Numbered from the stretch's first letter, positions 22,262 to 33,839 are shown. The stretch: 64,000 nucleotides of DNA from Torymus aiolomorphi (GCA_036365515.1 CM070877.1:115460011-115524010); one strand, 5' to 3'. Numbers and translations are program-made. Notes: a model not told the origin generated them from the sequence alone.

Positions 22262-22982
22262 TTAAATTTTGATTCTCACCACCAATTCGGAGACAAGACA
22301 GGTGCGATCAAAGGTGTCATTGACAGAGCGATTAAATTGTCACATAAAGATTTTAGGAAAAAGAATTTAAATTTAGTTAGAGAAACATTTATTAAGAATA
22401 GTTATTCGGTAAAATTTATTGATAAAATGACTGATGAGAGAGTGGGAAATTTATAATGGTGGATTGAAGAAGCGGGCAGATAATCAAACAAGCAATAGAA
22501 ATGGAAAGAACGCATATTTCAGTTGACCATATGTTAGAGGTTTGTCAGAAACGATTAGAAGGGTTTTTAATAAACATAATATTCAAGTTTTCTTTAGAAA
22601 CGATAATAATTTAGAAAGGTTATTTAGTAATTGTAAAGACAAGGATGATAAAGGTTTAAAATTGGGAGTAGTTTATAAAATTAATTGTAGGGATTGTAAT
22701 GGATGTTATCTTGGTCAAACGGGTAGATATTTGAAGAAGAGAATATATGAACATCAATATAGTTTACGTAGTACAAATTTTACATCGGGATTGAAAGAAC
22801 ATTGTTTAAATAGTTTGCATTCTTTCGATTTTGGGAGTGTGGATATTTTGGAACAAGGGATTAGGAATAAATATAAGAGGGAAAGCCTTGAAAGTATTCA
22901 CATTCTAAGAAATCGGAATAATGTAAATTTAATGGTAGAGTCAAGTAAATTAGATAACATTTATCATTCTTTATCAATTTAA
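22262..22982 (+). pseudogene. Penelope-like linker and GIY-YIG endonuclease
   Basis: The first part (LNFDSHHQFGDKTGAIKGVI, DRAIKLSHKDF) is the conserved region after the RT. A frame change occurs near 22452 and TGA at 22524-22526 replaces a residue in YFS-PYVRGLSE. From there a clean frame reads a GIY-YIG nuclease: GVVYKINCRDCNGCYLGQTG, then RYLKKRIYEH, with a catalytic-type Glu region in LKEHCLNS downstream. The stop is TAA at 22980-22982. In the family this nuclease nicks the target for insertion. Confidence 0.88.
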
Positions 22983-23088
22983 GTGAGAATGGAACGTTGG
23001 AGAGGGGAAGGTGGATGGTGGTGGGGGTAAGAGGAAATAAGTGAGTATGGATATATAAGGAGTTGTATCGTGGGTTTGATTTCAGTCC

Positions 23089-23118
23089 CAGAGGAGGAGC
23101 CGGAGCGGGCTCGAAACG
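23089..23118 (+). ncRNA. Decayed hammerhead-ribozyme-like motif in the Penelope 3' region
   Basis: CAGAGGA, a stem GAGCC / GGCTC with loop GGAGCG, then GAAACG. The layout matches box CUGANGA - stem II - GAAA of the hammerheads described in Penelope-like elements, but the second base of the first box is A rather than U, so cleavage is unlikely. No matching upstream cleavage arm was identified. Confidence 0.35.
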
Positions 23119-23314
23119 TTGGGCAATTTGGTGGTTGGGGCGCAGTCAGATAGTCCTTTGCTAATAAAATTTTTTTTCCAGGTTTTAATTAAGTTTTTAT
23201 TTCAGGTTCTGCGGGGGTGATTATAAACAAGGGCAATCTGACTGCCATAAATATTAATTATTTTAATTTAATTTATAAGACTGTAAGACCGATGGAAAAA
23301 TTCTCATCAGTTGA

Positions 23315-23699
23315 TAGTAAGTTGCAGTCGACATAAGTAATATTTTTAATAATAAATAAATCGTTTAAATTGTTGTTTTATTATTTTCAGATATTCGATA
23401 ACTATGGGACAACGTGTGAGAATGAAGAATTAATGTAAAAAAATTACGTTTCTTTAGAATAATAAGAATTAAGTGAATTATTCATAATTATTTAATAAAT
23501 AAAATACATAAAGTACAATTTCGAATATTTTTTTATTACTGTTATTAGAGAATATTAAGTACTATCCTAAATCATTTACTATATTTATTGATTATTTCCC
23601 ATTAAAATCGTAGAGTTACTAATGTTATTTAGTGTTGCAAATTGTTGGTCAATATTATTGCTGAAAATTAATATATTTACTATTACTTTTGCATAATCT
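23315..23699. other. AT-rich stretch, nothing recognised
   Basis: Low-complexity AT-rich sequence between the Penelope-like element and the GC-rich LTR element. Confidence 0.45.
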
Positions 23700-24257
23700 A
23701 TAACGAAGTTCCAGGATAAAATACGGAGGAAATAAGAATCTCGGTTCTCCGTATTCTATCGAACTCGTTTTCCTCTCGTTCCCGCGAATTCGTGCATCTA
23801 GAGCGTTTGTTTACATCGCTCGGACGATGTATTCGCGAGCTGCGTGCGGAGACAGCGCGACTTTAGCGGTTGCAAAGTCGCGCACGATTCATTTTCGAAT
23901 CAGATTCTCTCGGGCTATCGAACCGCGCACAGGCGAATTAGGACGTCGAGAGAAAACGGTCAACGTGCGTCCACATCGGTGCAGTGTAGTGCAGATTCAC
24001 GCGAATCGTCCACAAAGAGCAGCGCACGTGAACAATCCGAGCCACTCCTGGGGTCCGAAGCGTTTGTAGGTGAACGCTGGACGTTAGGACTCGACCTGAA
24101 TACTCCGAAGTCGACCGGAGCATAAGGTCTTACGCAGGAGCGGATTAGCGAGTGGGCGACGAGAGGAATGCACACCTCTCCGGTAAGACTCTTTGTTATT
24201 TCGGGCCTCGCCTCCTTCTTTTTGTATGTTCGGTTCGCTGCAGCGAGCGGCTGGTAG

Positions 24258-24704
24258 TGCATTCACCAGCCCGGCGAAAATAAATACATTAATCCGCCCG
24301 CGCCGAGCGGCGGATCCCGTCTTCTTGTCAGCGCGTAACGAGATCCGTATTTGATGTAAAGTCTTTTAGAATAGACCTTGTTATTGTTGTTCTATATAAC
24401 TGAGGCTATTCTTCGTTTCTTGACCTCAACTTAACCTTCTCCCGGATACCGCTACCTTCGTGGGATCGTTGCTCCGAGATGACGATTATTCTTAGTGGCC
24501 GTGCCTCGCGTCTAGCTAGCGCGAGTATTAACCCTTTCCGGCACACGGAAAAGTCGAGTTCAACCGCGAACTCGACCTTTATAATCGGAGTTCCAGAGAA
24601 CATCAACCCCGGGTGCTTGTCGTAGAAGCAGCACCCGACGGTACCGTGTTCTAGGGATCGGATCGCGGAATTACCCGAAATAGTCTCCCTGGCCTCCTGT
24701 TACA
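24258..24704 (+). repeat. Left LTR
   Basis: TGCATTCACC...CCTGTTACA, colinear without indels with 26969-27415. Contains a palindromic CTAGCTAGCGCG region and CGGCACACGG near 24540. Confidence 0.75.
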
Positions 24705-24706
24705 AA

Positions 24707-24724
24707 TGGCGCCCTAACGTGTTG
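24707..24724 (+). promoter_or_regulatory. Primer binding site
   Basis: TGGCGCCCTAACGTG two bases after the left LTR. TGGCGCC is complementary to a tRNA ending GGCGCCA, as used by many LTR elements. A second copy occurs at 26818 in the duplicated leader. Confidence 0.6.
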
Positions 24725-25486
24725 AGTTGGGTTGGGTTTAAGGAGAAGGTTAGCGACCGGTACGTTCGAAACCGACCTATTCAAAATGCGTTTCGTTTTG
24801 AATTCACCCGTGCGCGAATCACTGCATCCGACTATTCAGCAGACGGCCAGTGGCCATAAGTCGTTACAGCTGATAAGCGCAGTGATTTAAACTCGCCAAG
24901 TCATGGTGCCGCGCGTAAACAAACAAACAAGAAGGCCCGCCGCGCGCATAGAAACATAAACACAAAACAGCAGATTGCTTGTTTTGGTAGGTGTTTATGT
25001 TTACGCTCGGGCAGTATTATGTATACTTGTCCCGAGCCTTTTAAACTGCTGTAAAACCAGGGCGAGAGCATGTAAACGACGATTGTAGTTGTTTTCGTCG
25101 TCATATGGGGCGAAATTAAATTCCTTTTTTTTTGACGCGAGATTTTAAGCGATTTTCACGCGATTCTTTTTTTAGAATTTATTGACCATACCTGTGCGTG
25201 CAGCTGGTCGAAAGTAAAAACACTTTCATTCTTTTTTTTTATAGCGGGATTTATTTAAATCGTTATCTTCGCGAAATTTTTTTTGGAATAGTCACGCTTT
25301 CCCCCTAGCTAGCTGCATCGAGATACGTTATTCTCGAGCGGCTTAGGGCAATTGTGTGTGGTAGTTACGATTCTAACATTGTAATTTGCGTAACAGGCGA
25401 CCAATTCGAGAGAGAATCTCAGCAGCTAGTTGCGCACACACACAATTCGTCGCCAAATTTTTGTATAATCGGTCTAGCTTTAGAAG
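24725..25486 (+). other. Leader of the LTR element
   Basis: Untranslated-looking sequence between the primer site and the gag-like ATG. No structural motif identified. Confidence 0.4.
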
Positions 25487-25971
25487 ATGGAATCATTGAC
25501 CTCAGAAGAACTAGCCGAATCAATGGAGCAGTGACGCAAAAATCTAGAGCTGAGCTTCCAAGCTGTAATAGAAGCAAATATAGCTCTAGATTTAAAAAGT
25601 ACCGGATATCTCGAGGGGGATTCTAGGCGAATTGCTCAATGGCTGCTGGGAAATTGCAACCCAGCTCACTTCACACAAGAAATAAGTGAAAGTGCATATG
25701 AGCAGTTCAGAAGGAGGCTCAAGTCGAGGAATAAGTTCATCAACGCGACGACCCTCAATGCGGTGCTCCCGAAGTGAACCACAACGCAGATCCCTCGACT
25801 CACGCCTGTTTTAGCAATTGACGTCGAACAAAACAGTCGACAACAACTTGCTGAATTCCATGAAGACGCATGTCTTGCCGATTAGGGACAAAAGAGCAAG
25901 CAGTCCTCTCGACGTAAGACACGAGGCTCTCACGTCACTATGGAGCCCATTAACTCCAACAGGAGGATCAA
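25487..25971 (+). pseudogene. Gag-like remnant, unknown family
   Basis: From ATG 25487 one frame reads MESLTSEELAESMEQ, then TGA (25532), then a long coding-like stretch (NLELSFQAVIEANIALDLK, RRIAQWLLGNCNPAHFTQEI, AYEQFRRRLKSRNKFI) to TGA near 25775. It stays mostly open (PRLTPVLAIDVEQNSRQQL) to TAG near 25886 and TGA at 25972. Position after the leader and helical, polar composition suggest gag. I do not recognise a specific family. Confidence 0.4.
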
Positions 25972-25997
25972 GTGAAGTCCAGGTGCAATTAAAGTGC

Positions 25998-26400
25998 AGC
26001 ACGGCCTGGGGGAGGGGAGATTCCCCTCCCAGTTCGAAGAATCTGAGAACGCAAGTCGCTCGGGGAATTCAGACCGCACATGGATTTTGGACAGCTGTGC
26101 AGCAACCATACCAATGCCATCCACTTCAGCGTCCATCCACGAAATCGACGTCGGAGTAAGCACAGCCTGGGGGAAGTGAGATCCTCCAAGATTCCCCCTG
26201 TTCGAGAAGAGTGATACTTCACGTCGCTTGGCGTATACAGACTACCTGAGGTCACAGAACGGCTGTGCTGAATACTTCCAAGCTCATGACGACGGAGCAA
26301 ATACGGTCTGGGGGAGGGAAGATTCTCCAAGCTTGGAACGTCCGATATAAGTCGCTTAGAGAATATATCGGCAGCGGACGGCTGTATTACCGACCCTCAG
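25998..26400 (+). repeat. Three imperfect copies of a roughly 150-bp unit
   Basis: CACGGCCTGGGGGAGGGGAG, CACAGCCTGGGGGAAGTGAG and ACGGTCTGGGGGAGGGAAG start at about 25999, 26161 and 26307. Each is followed by ATTC..CCAAG-like sequence and a later GTCGCTYRG. The purine-rich starts could be remnants of polypurine tracts, but this is speculative. Confidence 0.6.
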
Positions 26401-26463
26401 ACTCCTGAAGACGAAGAACAGCCAAGCCTTCCAAGGAACAGCGAGGGAAAGATCGACAGTTCG

Positions 26464-26736
26464 GTGACCACACAACCGGTGAACAAAATGCCGATTGCTT
26501 CGCAATTCCTCAACGTATCGACACGAGCTGAAGTCGAGCATCATTGTGAATACGAATGTAATCGAACGCGTAAATTGGAAGAGGAGAAGTTTAGGCGCCT
26601 AAGCGAAGAGGTGAGGAGACTGCACGATGAGCTGCGGCAGCTACGCGTGCAAATATCGTCGTTTCACAATTCAGCTGCCAACTCGACCTTTGTAATCGGG
26701 GTTCCAGAAAACATCAACCCCACGTGCTTGTCGTAG
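26464..26736 (+). CDS. Short coiled-coil open frame within the LTR element
   Basis: 90 codons from ATG 26488 or an earlier codon. The middle (ECNRTRKLEEEKFRRLSEEV, RRLHDELRQLRVQISSF) is strongly charged with heptad-like spacing and looks like a coiled coil of a gag or structural protein. The last about 18 codons read straight into the duplicated LTR tail that starts at 26680, so the original C-terminus is lost. No family recognised. Confidence 0.35.
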   Translation: MTTQPVNKMPIASQFLNVSTRAEVEHHCEYECNRTRKLEEEKFRRLSEEVRRLHDELRQLRVQISSFHNSAANSTFVIGVPENINPTCLS

Positions 26737-26961
26737 AAGCAGCACCCGACGGTACCGAGTTCTAGGGATCAGATCGCGGAATTACCCGAAATAGTCTCCC
26801 TGGCCTCCTGTTACAAATGGCGCCCTGACGTGTTGGGTTTAAGGAGAAGGTTAGCGGCCAGTACGTTCGAAACCGGCCTATTCAAATTGCGTTCCGTTTT
26901 GAATTCACCCGCGCGCGAATCACTGCACCCGACTATTCAGCAGACGGCCAGTGGCCATAAG
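26680..26961 (+). repeat. Extra copy of LTR tail, primer site and leader
   Basis: Colinear with about 24572-24860 (AACTCGACCTT, GTTCCAGA, GCAGCACCCGACGGTACCG, TTACAAATGGCGCCCT, GACGGCCAGTGGCCATAAGTC) and joined directly to the right LTR. This gives three LTR 3' ends in one element. Confidence 0.8.
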
Positions 26962-26968
26962 TCAGTAG

Positions 26969-27415
26969 TGCGTTCATCGGATCCGCGAAAATAAATACAT
27001 TGATCCGCCCGCGCCGAGCGGCGGATCCCGTCTTCTTGTCAGCGCGTAACGAGATCCGTATTTGATGTAAAGTCTTTTAGAATAGACCTTGTTATTGTTG
27101 TTCTATATAACTGAGGCTATTCTTCGTTTCTTGACCTCAACTTAACCTTCTCCCGGATACCGCTACCTTCGTGGGATCGTTGCTCCGAGATGACGATTAT
27201 TCTTAGTGGCCGTGCCTCGCGTCTAGCTAGCGCGAGTATTAACCCTTTCCGGCACACGGAAAAGTCGAGTTCAACCGCGAACTCGACCTTTGTAATCGGG
27301 GTTCCAGAGAACATCAACCCCGGGTGCTTGTCGTAGAAGCAGCACCCGACGGTACCGTGTTCTAGGGATCGGATCGCGGAATTACCCGAAATAGTCTCCC
27401 TGGCCTCCTGTTACA
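26969..27415 (+). repeat. Right LTR
   Basis: TGCGTTCATC...CCTGTTACA, nearly identical to the left LTR from GCGAAAATAAATAC onward. Followed immediately by AT-rich host-like sequence, with no primer site. Confidence 0.75.
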
Positions 27416-27539
27416 ACTCATACTATTTCATTATGAATTCAACATTGATATTGATTATTGATTATTCTTTATAATAATTACTACTATAGATATTGGACAT
27501 TAAAATAATTGTTGTTAAACGTTATTATTATCATTTGGT

Positions 27540-28290
27540 ATTTCAAAATGATCAAACAGCTGAGAGTGTACGACGATACAGAGCACGAAATCGTTCTAAT
27601 GTTAGTGTTGATACAATTTTAGTTCAAGTGCTTATGGACGATCATAATCTCGAAAATTATCTGAATCAGTGGAACAAAATTCAAGTTCTGTTAAACCGGT
27701 TTCTATCAACTATTTATCTTAAAGTTAAATTGAACAAATAGAAGGTAATTTTAATTTATAGAATTGTGATGGGATGCAAATGTAAGGTGACAAGGAATTA
27801 TTGCATCTAGAAAGGATACGTCATTTAACAAGGGGAAGAGTTAAGCAGTTTAGAATTAGATTTCGTGATAGAGAGCACGATGATGAGGATGATGAATTTG
27901 AACGTCGGTAACGTCAAAGAAATTTAGAAAATCGTGCATTGCGGAGACATAACATGAATAATTTTCAGGGTAATATCATTAATGATCATTATTTAGGTAA
28001 AATAAACGTACTCTCAAAGCATTGCAATACAAAATATTTCAAATCTGATAAGGTAAATAGAGGAGATTGATTTAACGATAGCTGTGGTCATGGGTTAGTT
28101 GAATTAGAAAATATTCCGGACTTTCCAGATGATTAACGATTGTTTGAAAATAGTCACATAAAAAGTCGGGTCTTTTAGCGTATTCGAAATTATAACAATT
28201 CATTTTCATTCGCATTATTGAATGCTAATTTAGTTAGTATGCCGTTAGGCAGAAGAGCACCACATTTTGTTGCGGATAGAAATAGAAATT
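27540..28290 (+). pseudogene. Helitron relic (N-terminal region of the Rep-helicase)
   Basis: Interrupted frames contain the signature order of Helitron proteins: a basic, glutamine/arginine repeat-like segment (SVRRYRARNRSN, later RQRNLENRALRRHN), then LGKINVLSKHCNTKYF, then SCGHGLVELENIPDFP, then IRNYNNSFSFALLNANL. These correspond to the Helitron segments with the LGxMxxxCxxCxAxxW, CCxxGKVxLP and IRxYNxxFxFxSxG patterns. Stops are present (for example TAA near 27910, TGA near 28070, TAA near 28136, TAG near 28178). The Rep and helicase domains are not seen downstream, so this is a truncated fossil. Confidence 0.55.
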
Positions 28291-28860
28291 AATACTTTTA
28301 GACCTATAAAATCGGGATTTAATTACGAATCCTATAAGCTCAAAGATTATTGTAAAATGTAGGAAAGTATTTGTATAGCGTAGAAAGATCAATGTTGCGA
28401 AAAGGGTGAGTTATTATTCATAAAGCTACTTAGAATTTACTCAATGTGTTGCGGTATTCAATGGTCTGTTAGTTGACAGCGTAATTTGAAAAACGCAACT
28501 AAGATCGAGGTTGGAGAATATAGTAGTAGAAAGGAAATATGGGAAAACGGAAAAGCGTGAGAAAGCGCGTTAGAATACAAATATGAAGACTTGGGAAACC
28601 GCAGGAATGCGCAGAAAAAGGAATCTGGAATCTGAGAGGTCGCGACAGTGTGCGGGAAGATCGAAAGTCTGCGTCCAGTCCGCCTTCACTGCGCATCGGA
28701 GCAGCAATTTAATGTGAATTGAGTTAATGATTGGATGTACCTTACTATGCTGCTCCGACTGCCTGCCTCCTTTTCGTTTTATAACGGAATTATGCCGAAA
28801 CCAGGGATGCTTTGCGGTGCTGAGGTCGGAACAAGCATGGTGGTGGCTGGTGATCTGGGT
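28291..28860. other. Unassigned stretch
   Basis: No feature that I can support. AT-rich to 28500, then more balanced composition with no coherent reading frame. Confidence 0.4.
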
Positions 28861-28930
28861 GATATGTGAACCACTGATGTGTGAACGAGTGATGTGTGAA
28901 CCAGTGATGTATGAACCAGTGATGTGTGAG
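28861..28930. repeat. 15-bp minisatellite
   Basis: Four to five units of TGTGTGAACCAGTGA with single-base variants. Confidence 0.9.
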
Positions 28931-30156
28931 GTGCAGTGCCTCGACTGATTGAAGTGTACACTGAAAAAATTTGGTACCCACATTATGTACGTATATTGCG
29001 AAACTGAAAGTTAATCATAACTGCTTGATCAATATATAATTTATTTATTTACGATACATATACAAATAATGGAGTACACTTATATTTAATTAAAGTTATA
29101 AAGTTATATCCAAATATACTGATTAATCCTTCTTCGCCATACGATAGAGAATATATATGATACTGTTTTACACCGCATCCGTGCTCGAAGTCCACCCCAC
29201 TATTCACCTATTTTACTCTTACCCTTTTTAACTCACACTTAAAATCACAACTTATTATCCTCCAAGCCCACCCCGTTATGACGCCCCACCCTTTTTATTG
29301 CAATTTATTTCAAACTTTCACCCAAAAACCTATATTTATATTTTACACTTGGACAATGCTTTGATTGTTCGTTTATTTAGTCATCTATTTGTTTCATGAT
29401 ACATATTGTTAAATATCAATTTATATCTTTTAATTACGTTGTAATATAATTATTATCATATTATTCTTTAAGATTGAAATAAGGCACGCTGAAGTGCGCC
29501 AAATGATCCCTAGTATTATTATAATTTGGTAATAAATTCTAATTTAAAAGCTCTAACCTCTTATTATAAAAGCGATAAGGTTTTATACAATTATTAATAA
29601 ATTTCGCACCTTATGATTCATGTATCTGTATCAAGCATTCACTCGGATCGACATTAATTTAAAAACAAAAACTTGCGTTGGATTTTAAATTCGACATAAT
29701 TATATCTAGATATTAACTAAATCGTTGCGTTTGCAGGCACTGCTTACTTTATACAGAATACTTATTAGATCACACGAACATACCTGTAAGTGAAGTTCCC
29801 AACAAGCGTGGTAGGTTGGCCATGGATCTGGAGTAAGCTCATCGAAAACAAACCGTAGAATAAATTATCATAAGTATTATATTAAATAAAACAATTAAAC
29901 TTGAGAACATGAAATTGAACACATAATAAATTGAACGAACTTTAATTAAACAACAAAACAAGTTAAATGTGTTAACAATTATAAATCATCCAGCTTTCAT
30001 TAGTACAGTTTCTAAGAGACTCTGTTGGGTATTCCGCGTTACATCAAACCATTTTTATCTAGTAGTGAAGTAATTATTTGAATCGCGAACTTGCTCCAAA
30101 AAGGTCAGGCAACATGGCCCAAGGTGTTACGTTCTTTAGAACATATAATAATATTA
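28931..30156. other. AT-rich stretch, nothing recognised
   Basis: No gene, RNA or repeat end that I can support. Confidence 0.45.
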
Positions 30157-30337
30157 TACAGGGTGTCCGAAAAGTTCCGGGACTGCAGAATAACTCGGCG
30201 GGAGTGCATTTTAGGGAAAAATGTTAAATACTGATCGCTATGAAACCATTTTTAACCTCTCACAACCAATAATCGTGGCCAACGTTCAACGCTTTTGACT
30301 AATTTTGATTAGTAAAGGCCGTAGGTACCCGACCAAA

Positions 30338-30400
30338 TCAGTTGCGACCGCTTTTGACCGCTTTTGACCACCTTTGACCATTTTTGACCACTCATGAACG
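30338..30400. repeat. Degenerate TTTTGACC tandem repeat
   Basis: About six units of a 9-10 bp word (TTTTGACCGC, TTTTGACCAC and variants), with further scattered GACCAACGTTCAAC copies on either side, within the left part of the Tc1/mariner-type element. Confidence 0.7.
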
Positions 30401-31199
30401 ATCGTGACCAACGTTCAACTCTTTTCACTAGTTTTCAATTGTGATCCAGTTTGACCACTATTGATAAATTTTGACTCGTGTTAACCATTCATATTTGGCC
30501 GTAATCTAAGTTAAATGATATTCAAGTCTGATATCCACAGTATCTGTCATTAAACAAAGTTAGGTTCAATTAATATTAGCTATGCATTTATAAGGTATAT
30601 TATTTAAACTTTTGCGTTTTTTTCATGTAGTTGCTTGACGGGAGAATCATTTATCTTCCATCGTTGGTCACTTTTCCAACTGTCGTTCTTAAAGTCATTC
30701 TGAACTTTTACACCTAGTGCAGCCATTATTTGTTAGATTGTCTCTATTAGAAAATTTGGGAGCAGTTACTTTTGGTATTATTTCCTTATTCAATAGCTCT
30801 TTCAATAAGCTACCAGGTCTTAAGTACACCATTAGCAGTGTTAGTTTCTAAGTTGATTTTTTTCATCAACTAATGCACATTAACTTTTATCGTTGACTTT
30901 GACTCTAACTAACTTTCTTATAATACAATTAGTGAGCTATTATATGAGCTGCAGTGATTGTTTTCTAACAATCCTTTCCAAGGTAATTGAAAAACATCCA
31001 CTTGTGGCTTTGGCTACGTCTTAAACCCTTGATAGTCTAACTGTCGGTTTTATTTCATCGTCGATCCAATTTTCTTATAAATCATAATCCAACGTCTTTC
31101 GGAGAGAGAAAGATTATCACTTTTAATGGTGCGAGGTTGGGGTGGGATAACACGATCTTATATGCAGGTAAAAAATATTTTTAATGATACCTTCAGAAA

Positions 31200-32096
31200 T
31201 GGGTTGGCTCTGATATCATAATCAACCGTCGAGCGTACGGTAAAACATTTTGAGGAAACTGGTAGCGTTGAAGTTCGTCCACGACCAGGAAAACCAATTA
31301 CAACTACAACCGAAGATAAATCATCGGATGTTTTATTATCTTCCACAGATAATTATCATTGTAGTATTCGCAAAGCTTGTCAAGAGCATAGCATAGATAA
31401 AGATTCTGTATATAGAAGAAAAATAAATTCATCTCTTCAAAGTTACACTCGTACATGAATTAAACGAATGTGATTTCGAACTTTGACATTAACATAGTTT
31501 TCTCTGATGAAGCAACATTCAAACTAAGTGGAACTTTGAACAGGCAGATTTTTGGGCGGACAAGAATCCTCATTAGATACGAGAAGAAAAGACGCAATAT
31601 CCAAAGAAGCTAAATGTTTGGGCTGGAATATTAAATGATAAATTAATAGGTCTATTCTTTATTGAAGGGAATTTAAATTCTGTAAAATATGGGGATATAC
31701 TTTGAAATGAAATAGTCCTTAAAATAAGAGAGATAAGGGGTAAAAACCTCGAACACACTTATTTTCAACATGAGGGCGCTCCACTACACTGTGGAAGAAA
31801 TGTGCGCGATTATTTACGTGTCGTCTTTGATGATCGGTGGATAGGTCGGAGAGGATACATTGAGTAGCCAACTAGATCACCGGATTTAAATCCACTCGAT
31901 TATTTTCTGTGGGGGTATCTCAAAGATAGGGTGTACAAAACTAAGCCTCAAAATTTACAAGATTTACGACAACGCATACTAACCGAGTGTACTGTTATCC
32001 CAAATGAATATTTCATCAATCCAATCAATAGCTTTTATGATCGATTGAATTACTGTCAAGAGGTAAACGGAGAACAGTTTGAACACTTATTAAAAT
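31200..32096 (+). pseudogene. Tc1/mariner-type transposase relic
   Basis: Fragments in consistent order: a helix-turn-helix piece (TVKHFEETGSVEVRPRPGKP, CSIRKACQEHSIDKDSVYRR), FSDEATFKLSGTLNR with the first catalytic Asp, YPKKLNVWAGILNDKLIG, FFIEGNLNSVKYGDIL, YFQHEGAPLHCGRNVRDYL, RWIGRRGYIE, RSPDLNPLDYFLWGYLKDRV and NYCQEVNGEQFEHLLK. Several frame changes and stops separate them (for example TAG near 31866). The usual QQDGAP box reads QHEGAP, so the second catalytic Asp has become Glu. The final stop is TAA at about 32096. Related transposases are common in ants and other insects. Confidence 0.85.
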
Positions 32097-32154
32097 AATT
32101 TTGACTAGCTGGACGGTTAACATCTGATCTAAAACCGCAAGCACTACCAAGTCT

Positions 32155-32310
32155 TACCTTAACTGGCTGGATAGTAACGAGTCTTACCTTAACTGACTGG
32201 GCAGTAACGAGTCTTGCCATAACTGGCTCCATGATAAGTAGTCTAGCCTTAACTGGCTGAATGGTAAATCGTAACTTATCTTATCTAGCTGGACAGCAAC
32301 GAGTTGATTA
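32155..32310. repeat. 30-bp tandem repeat next to the transposase relic
   Basis: About five units starting AACTGGCTGGATAGTAACGA and ending GTCTTACCTT with increasing divergence. It lies between the transposase end and the nested long-arm element. Confidence 0.8.
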
Positions 32311-33467
32311 AGGTGATACACTATCATTAAATTTTTCGTCCTATTTATACTGGGTCGAAGGCCTGAAGATCGATCCAAGGTCACCATTGGATCGCCAAAG
32401 AAAAATCTTACAACTTTTATCTAGCAAGGAAAGGATACTTGGTGTCCGCCACCGATTTACATGAAACTTTGAAGGTGGTTAGAGTATCAAAAAATAATCG
32501 ACACGTATTTTTTTTATCGGCGGAGACGACATCTAGGGGGTGAAAACCGACCTTAAAGTTCAGCCCCAAAAACCGTTTTTTTTAATAGCTCGAGATGGAA
32601 TCGGAATTTTTTAATGAAATCAACGTCTATTTGTTTCTTATAAAAAGAAGAGTATTTGGGCACAGTTTTAATGCTGTGGGATTGCATCCCCAATTTTTTG
32701 TAAGGGTAAATATGATTTTATCCCTTGTGTTTTTGATATAAAAATATTTTAATGGGCTAAATTTGGTTAAAAATTGCCATGTTATAAAGAAACTTAAAAA
32801 TTATAGTTGACCTGTTTCGGGATTAAAAAAAAAAAAAAACACGTGGACGTGGTGAATTACCCCTAATTTAATTAATTACTTTTCGATATTTCCGTGGGAT
32901 AGAACGCTTGATGCACACCTACGATTTTCATGAAACTTGGCATGTGGGTAGAGTAAACAATTACATTTTACCCATGTATTTTTTCCGCTGGAAAAGAAAT
33001 CTAGTGGGTGAAAACCATCCTCGAAGTGAATACATGCACATCAGGCGCATCTAACACTTCACTGCGAATTACGTTTTTTGTGGCGGTTCTTTCTAAAACT
33101 TTGTATACCTATATTTTTTCATTGGTGATACCAAGTATATCAGAATCTGCAAGTTCAATATAATGAATCTAAGATGACCGCCATCGCTAGTAAATTAGTA
33201 AAAATTTGGATATTTTGCAGTAGACTCATCGTTTATCTATGTTTTTCTGGGTGGCTAATTCCGAATCAAAAGTCAACATTGGTAAATTCTATAATCGCAG
33301 ATCCAAAATGGCTGCCTTCAGTTAGTTAATAAAAATTTCGATATTTTACAGTAATGCCATTGTCCTAAACATAAGAATTAAACAGTATAATACAGTATAA
33401 TGATATGTATTAAAGTTATTAACAACGTACTTCAATAAATGGTATGTGCACATAAAGAGGCTTAAAA

Positions 33468-33503
33468 ACACACACGCACACGCACACGCACACGCACGCA
33501 TAC

Positions 33504-33582
<79 letters not shown>

Positions 33583-33625
33583 CACACGCACACGCACACG
33601 CAGCGCACACGCGCGCACACGCACG
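33468..33625. repeat. (CA)n microsatellite with CG interruptions
   Basis: A pure CA core at about 33504-33580, flanked by CACACGCACACG-type variants. Open frames on either strand are artefacts. Confidence 0.95.
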
Positions 33626-33839
33626 CGCCTTTTCACTCTGCTGTGAAGACACTCACATAGAGTAAACATATCAATATTTTTCTTTTATATCATTAATCAT
33701 ATTATCTCGAAATTCCATGATTAGCACAGTTTTGTAATATACTTATATCAAATCTTACATGAGCACTATCTACAATAATAAATGTATCACTAATTTTTTT
33801 ACGTGTGATCTTAAATCATTATCGCTTATAACCGCATGT

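Larger units (their letters stand above)
20973..23314 (+). mobile_element. Penelope-like element with inverted termini
   Basis: RT and GIY-YIG endonuclease fragments in the right order define a Penelope-like retroelement. The first about 190 bp (20973-21163) are the reverse complement of the last about 190 bp (23122-23314). Landmarks shared by both are TCAACTGATGAGAA, CATCGGTCTTACAGTC, GCAGTCAGATTGCCC, ATAATCACCCCCGCAG and TTAGCAAAGGACTATC. Inverted flanking copies of the end are a known feature of Penelope-like insertions. The element is 5'-truncated within RT and carries a MITE insertion, two nonsense codons and a frameshift. Confidence 0.85.
23700..27415 (+). mobile_element. GC-rich, probably non-autonomous LTR retrotransposon with rearranged LTRs
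   Basis: Two near-identical segments (24258-24704 and 26969-27415) with TG..CA ends behave as LTRs. The first is followed by a tRNA-type primer site and a leader. The interior (24.9-26.7 kb) holds gag-like remnants but no RT or integrase. A third, partial copy of LTR tail plus leader (26680-26961) sits directly before the right LTR, so the element has recombined. The GC-rich block 23700-24257 before the left LTR may be more of the element or a neighbour. No target-site duplication was found. Boundaries are uncertain. Confidence 0.6.

Noticed and set aside
23827..24266. Open frames in the GC-rich block before the left LTR as a host gene
   Set aside because: Several overlapping frames on both strands are equally open, and none has domain-like text or splice support. 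Composition matches the LTR element.
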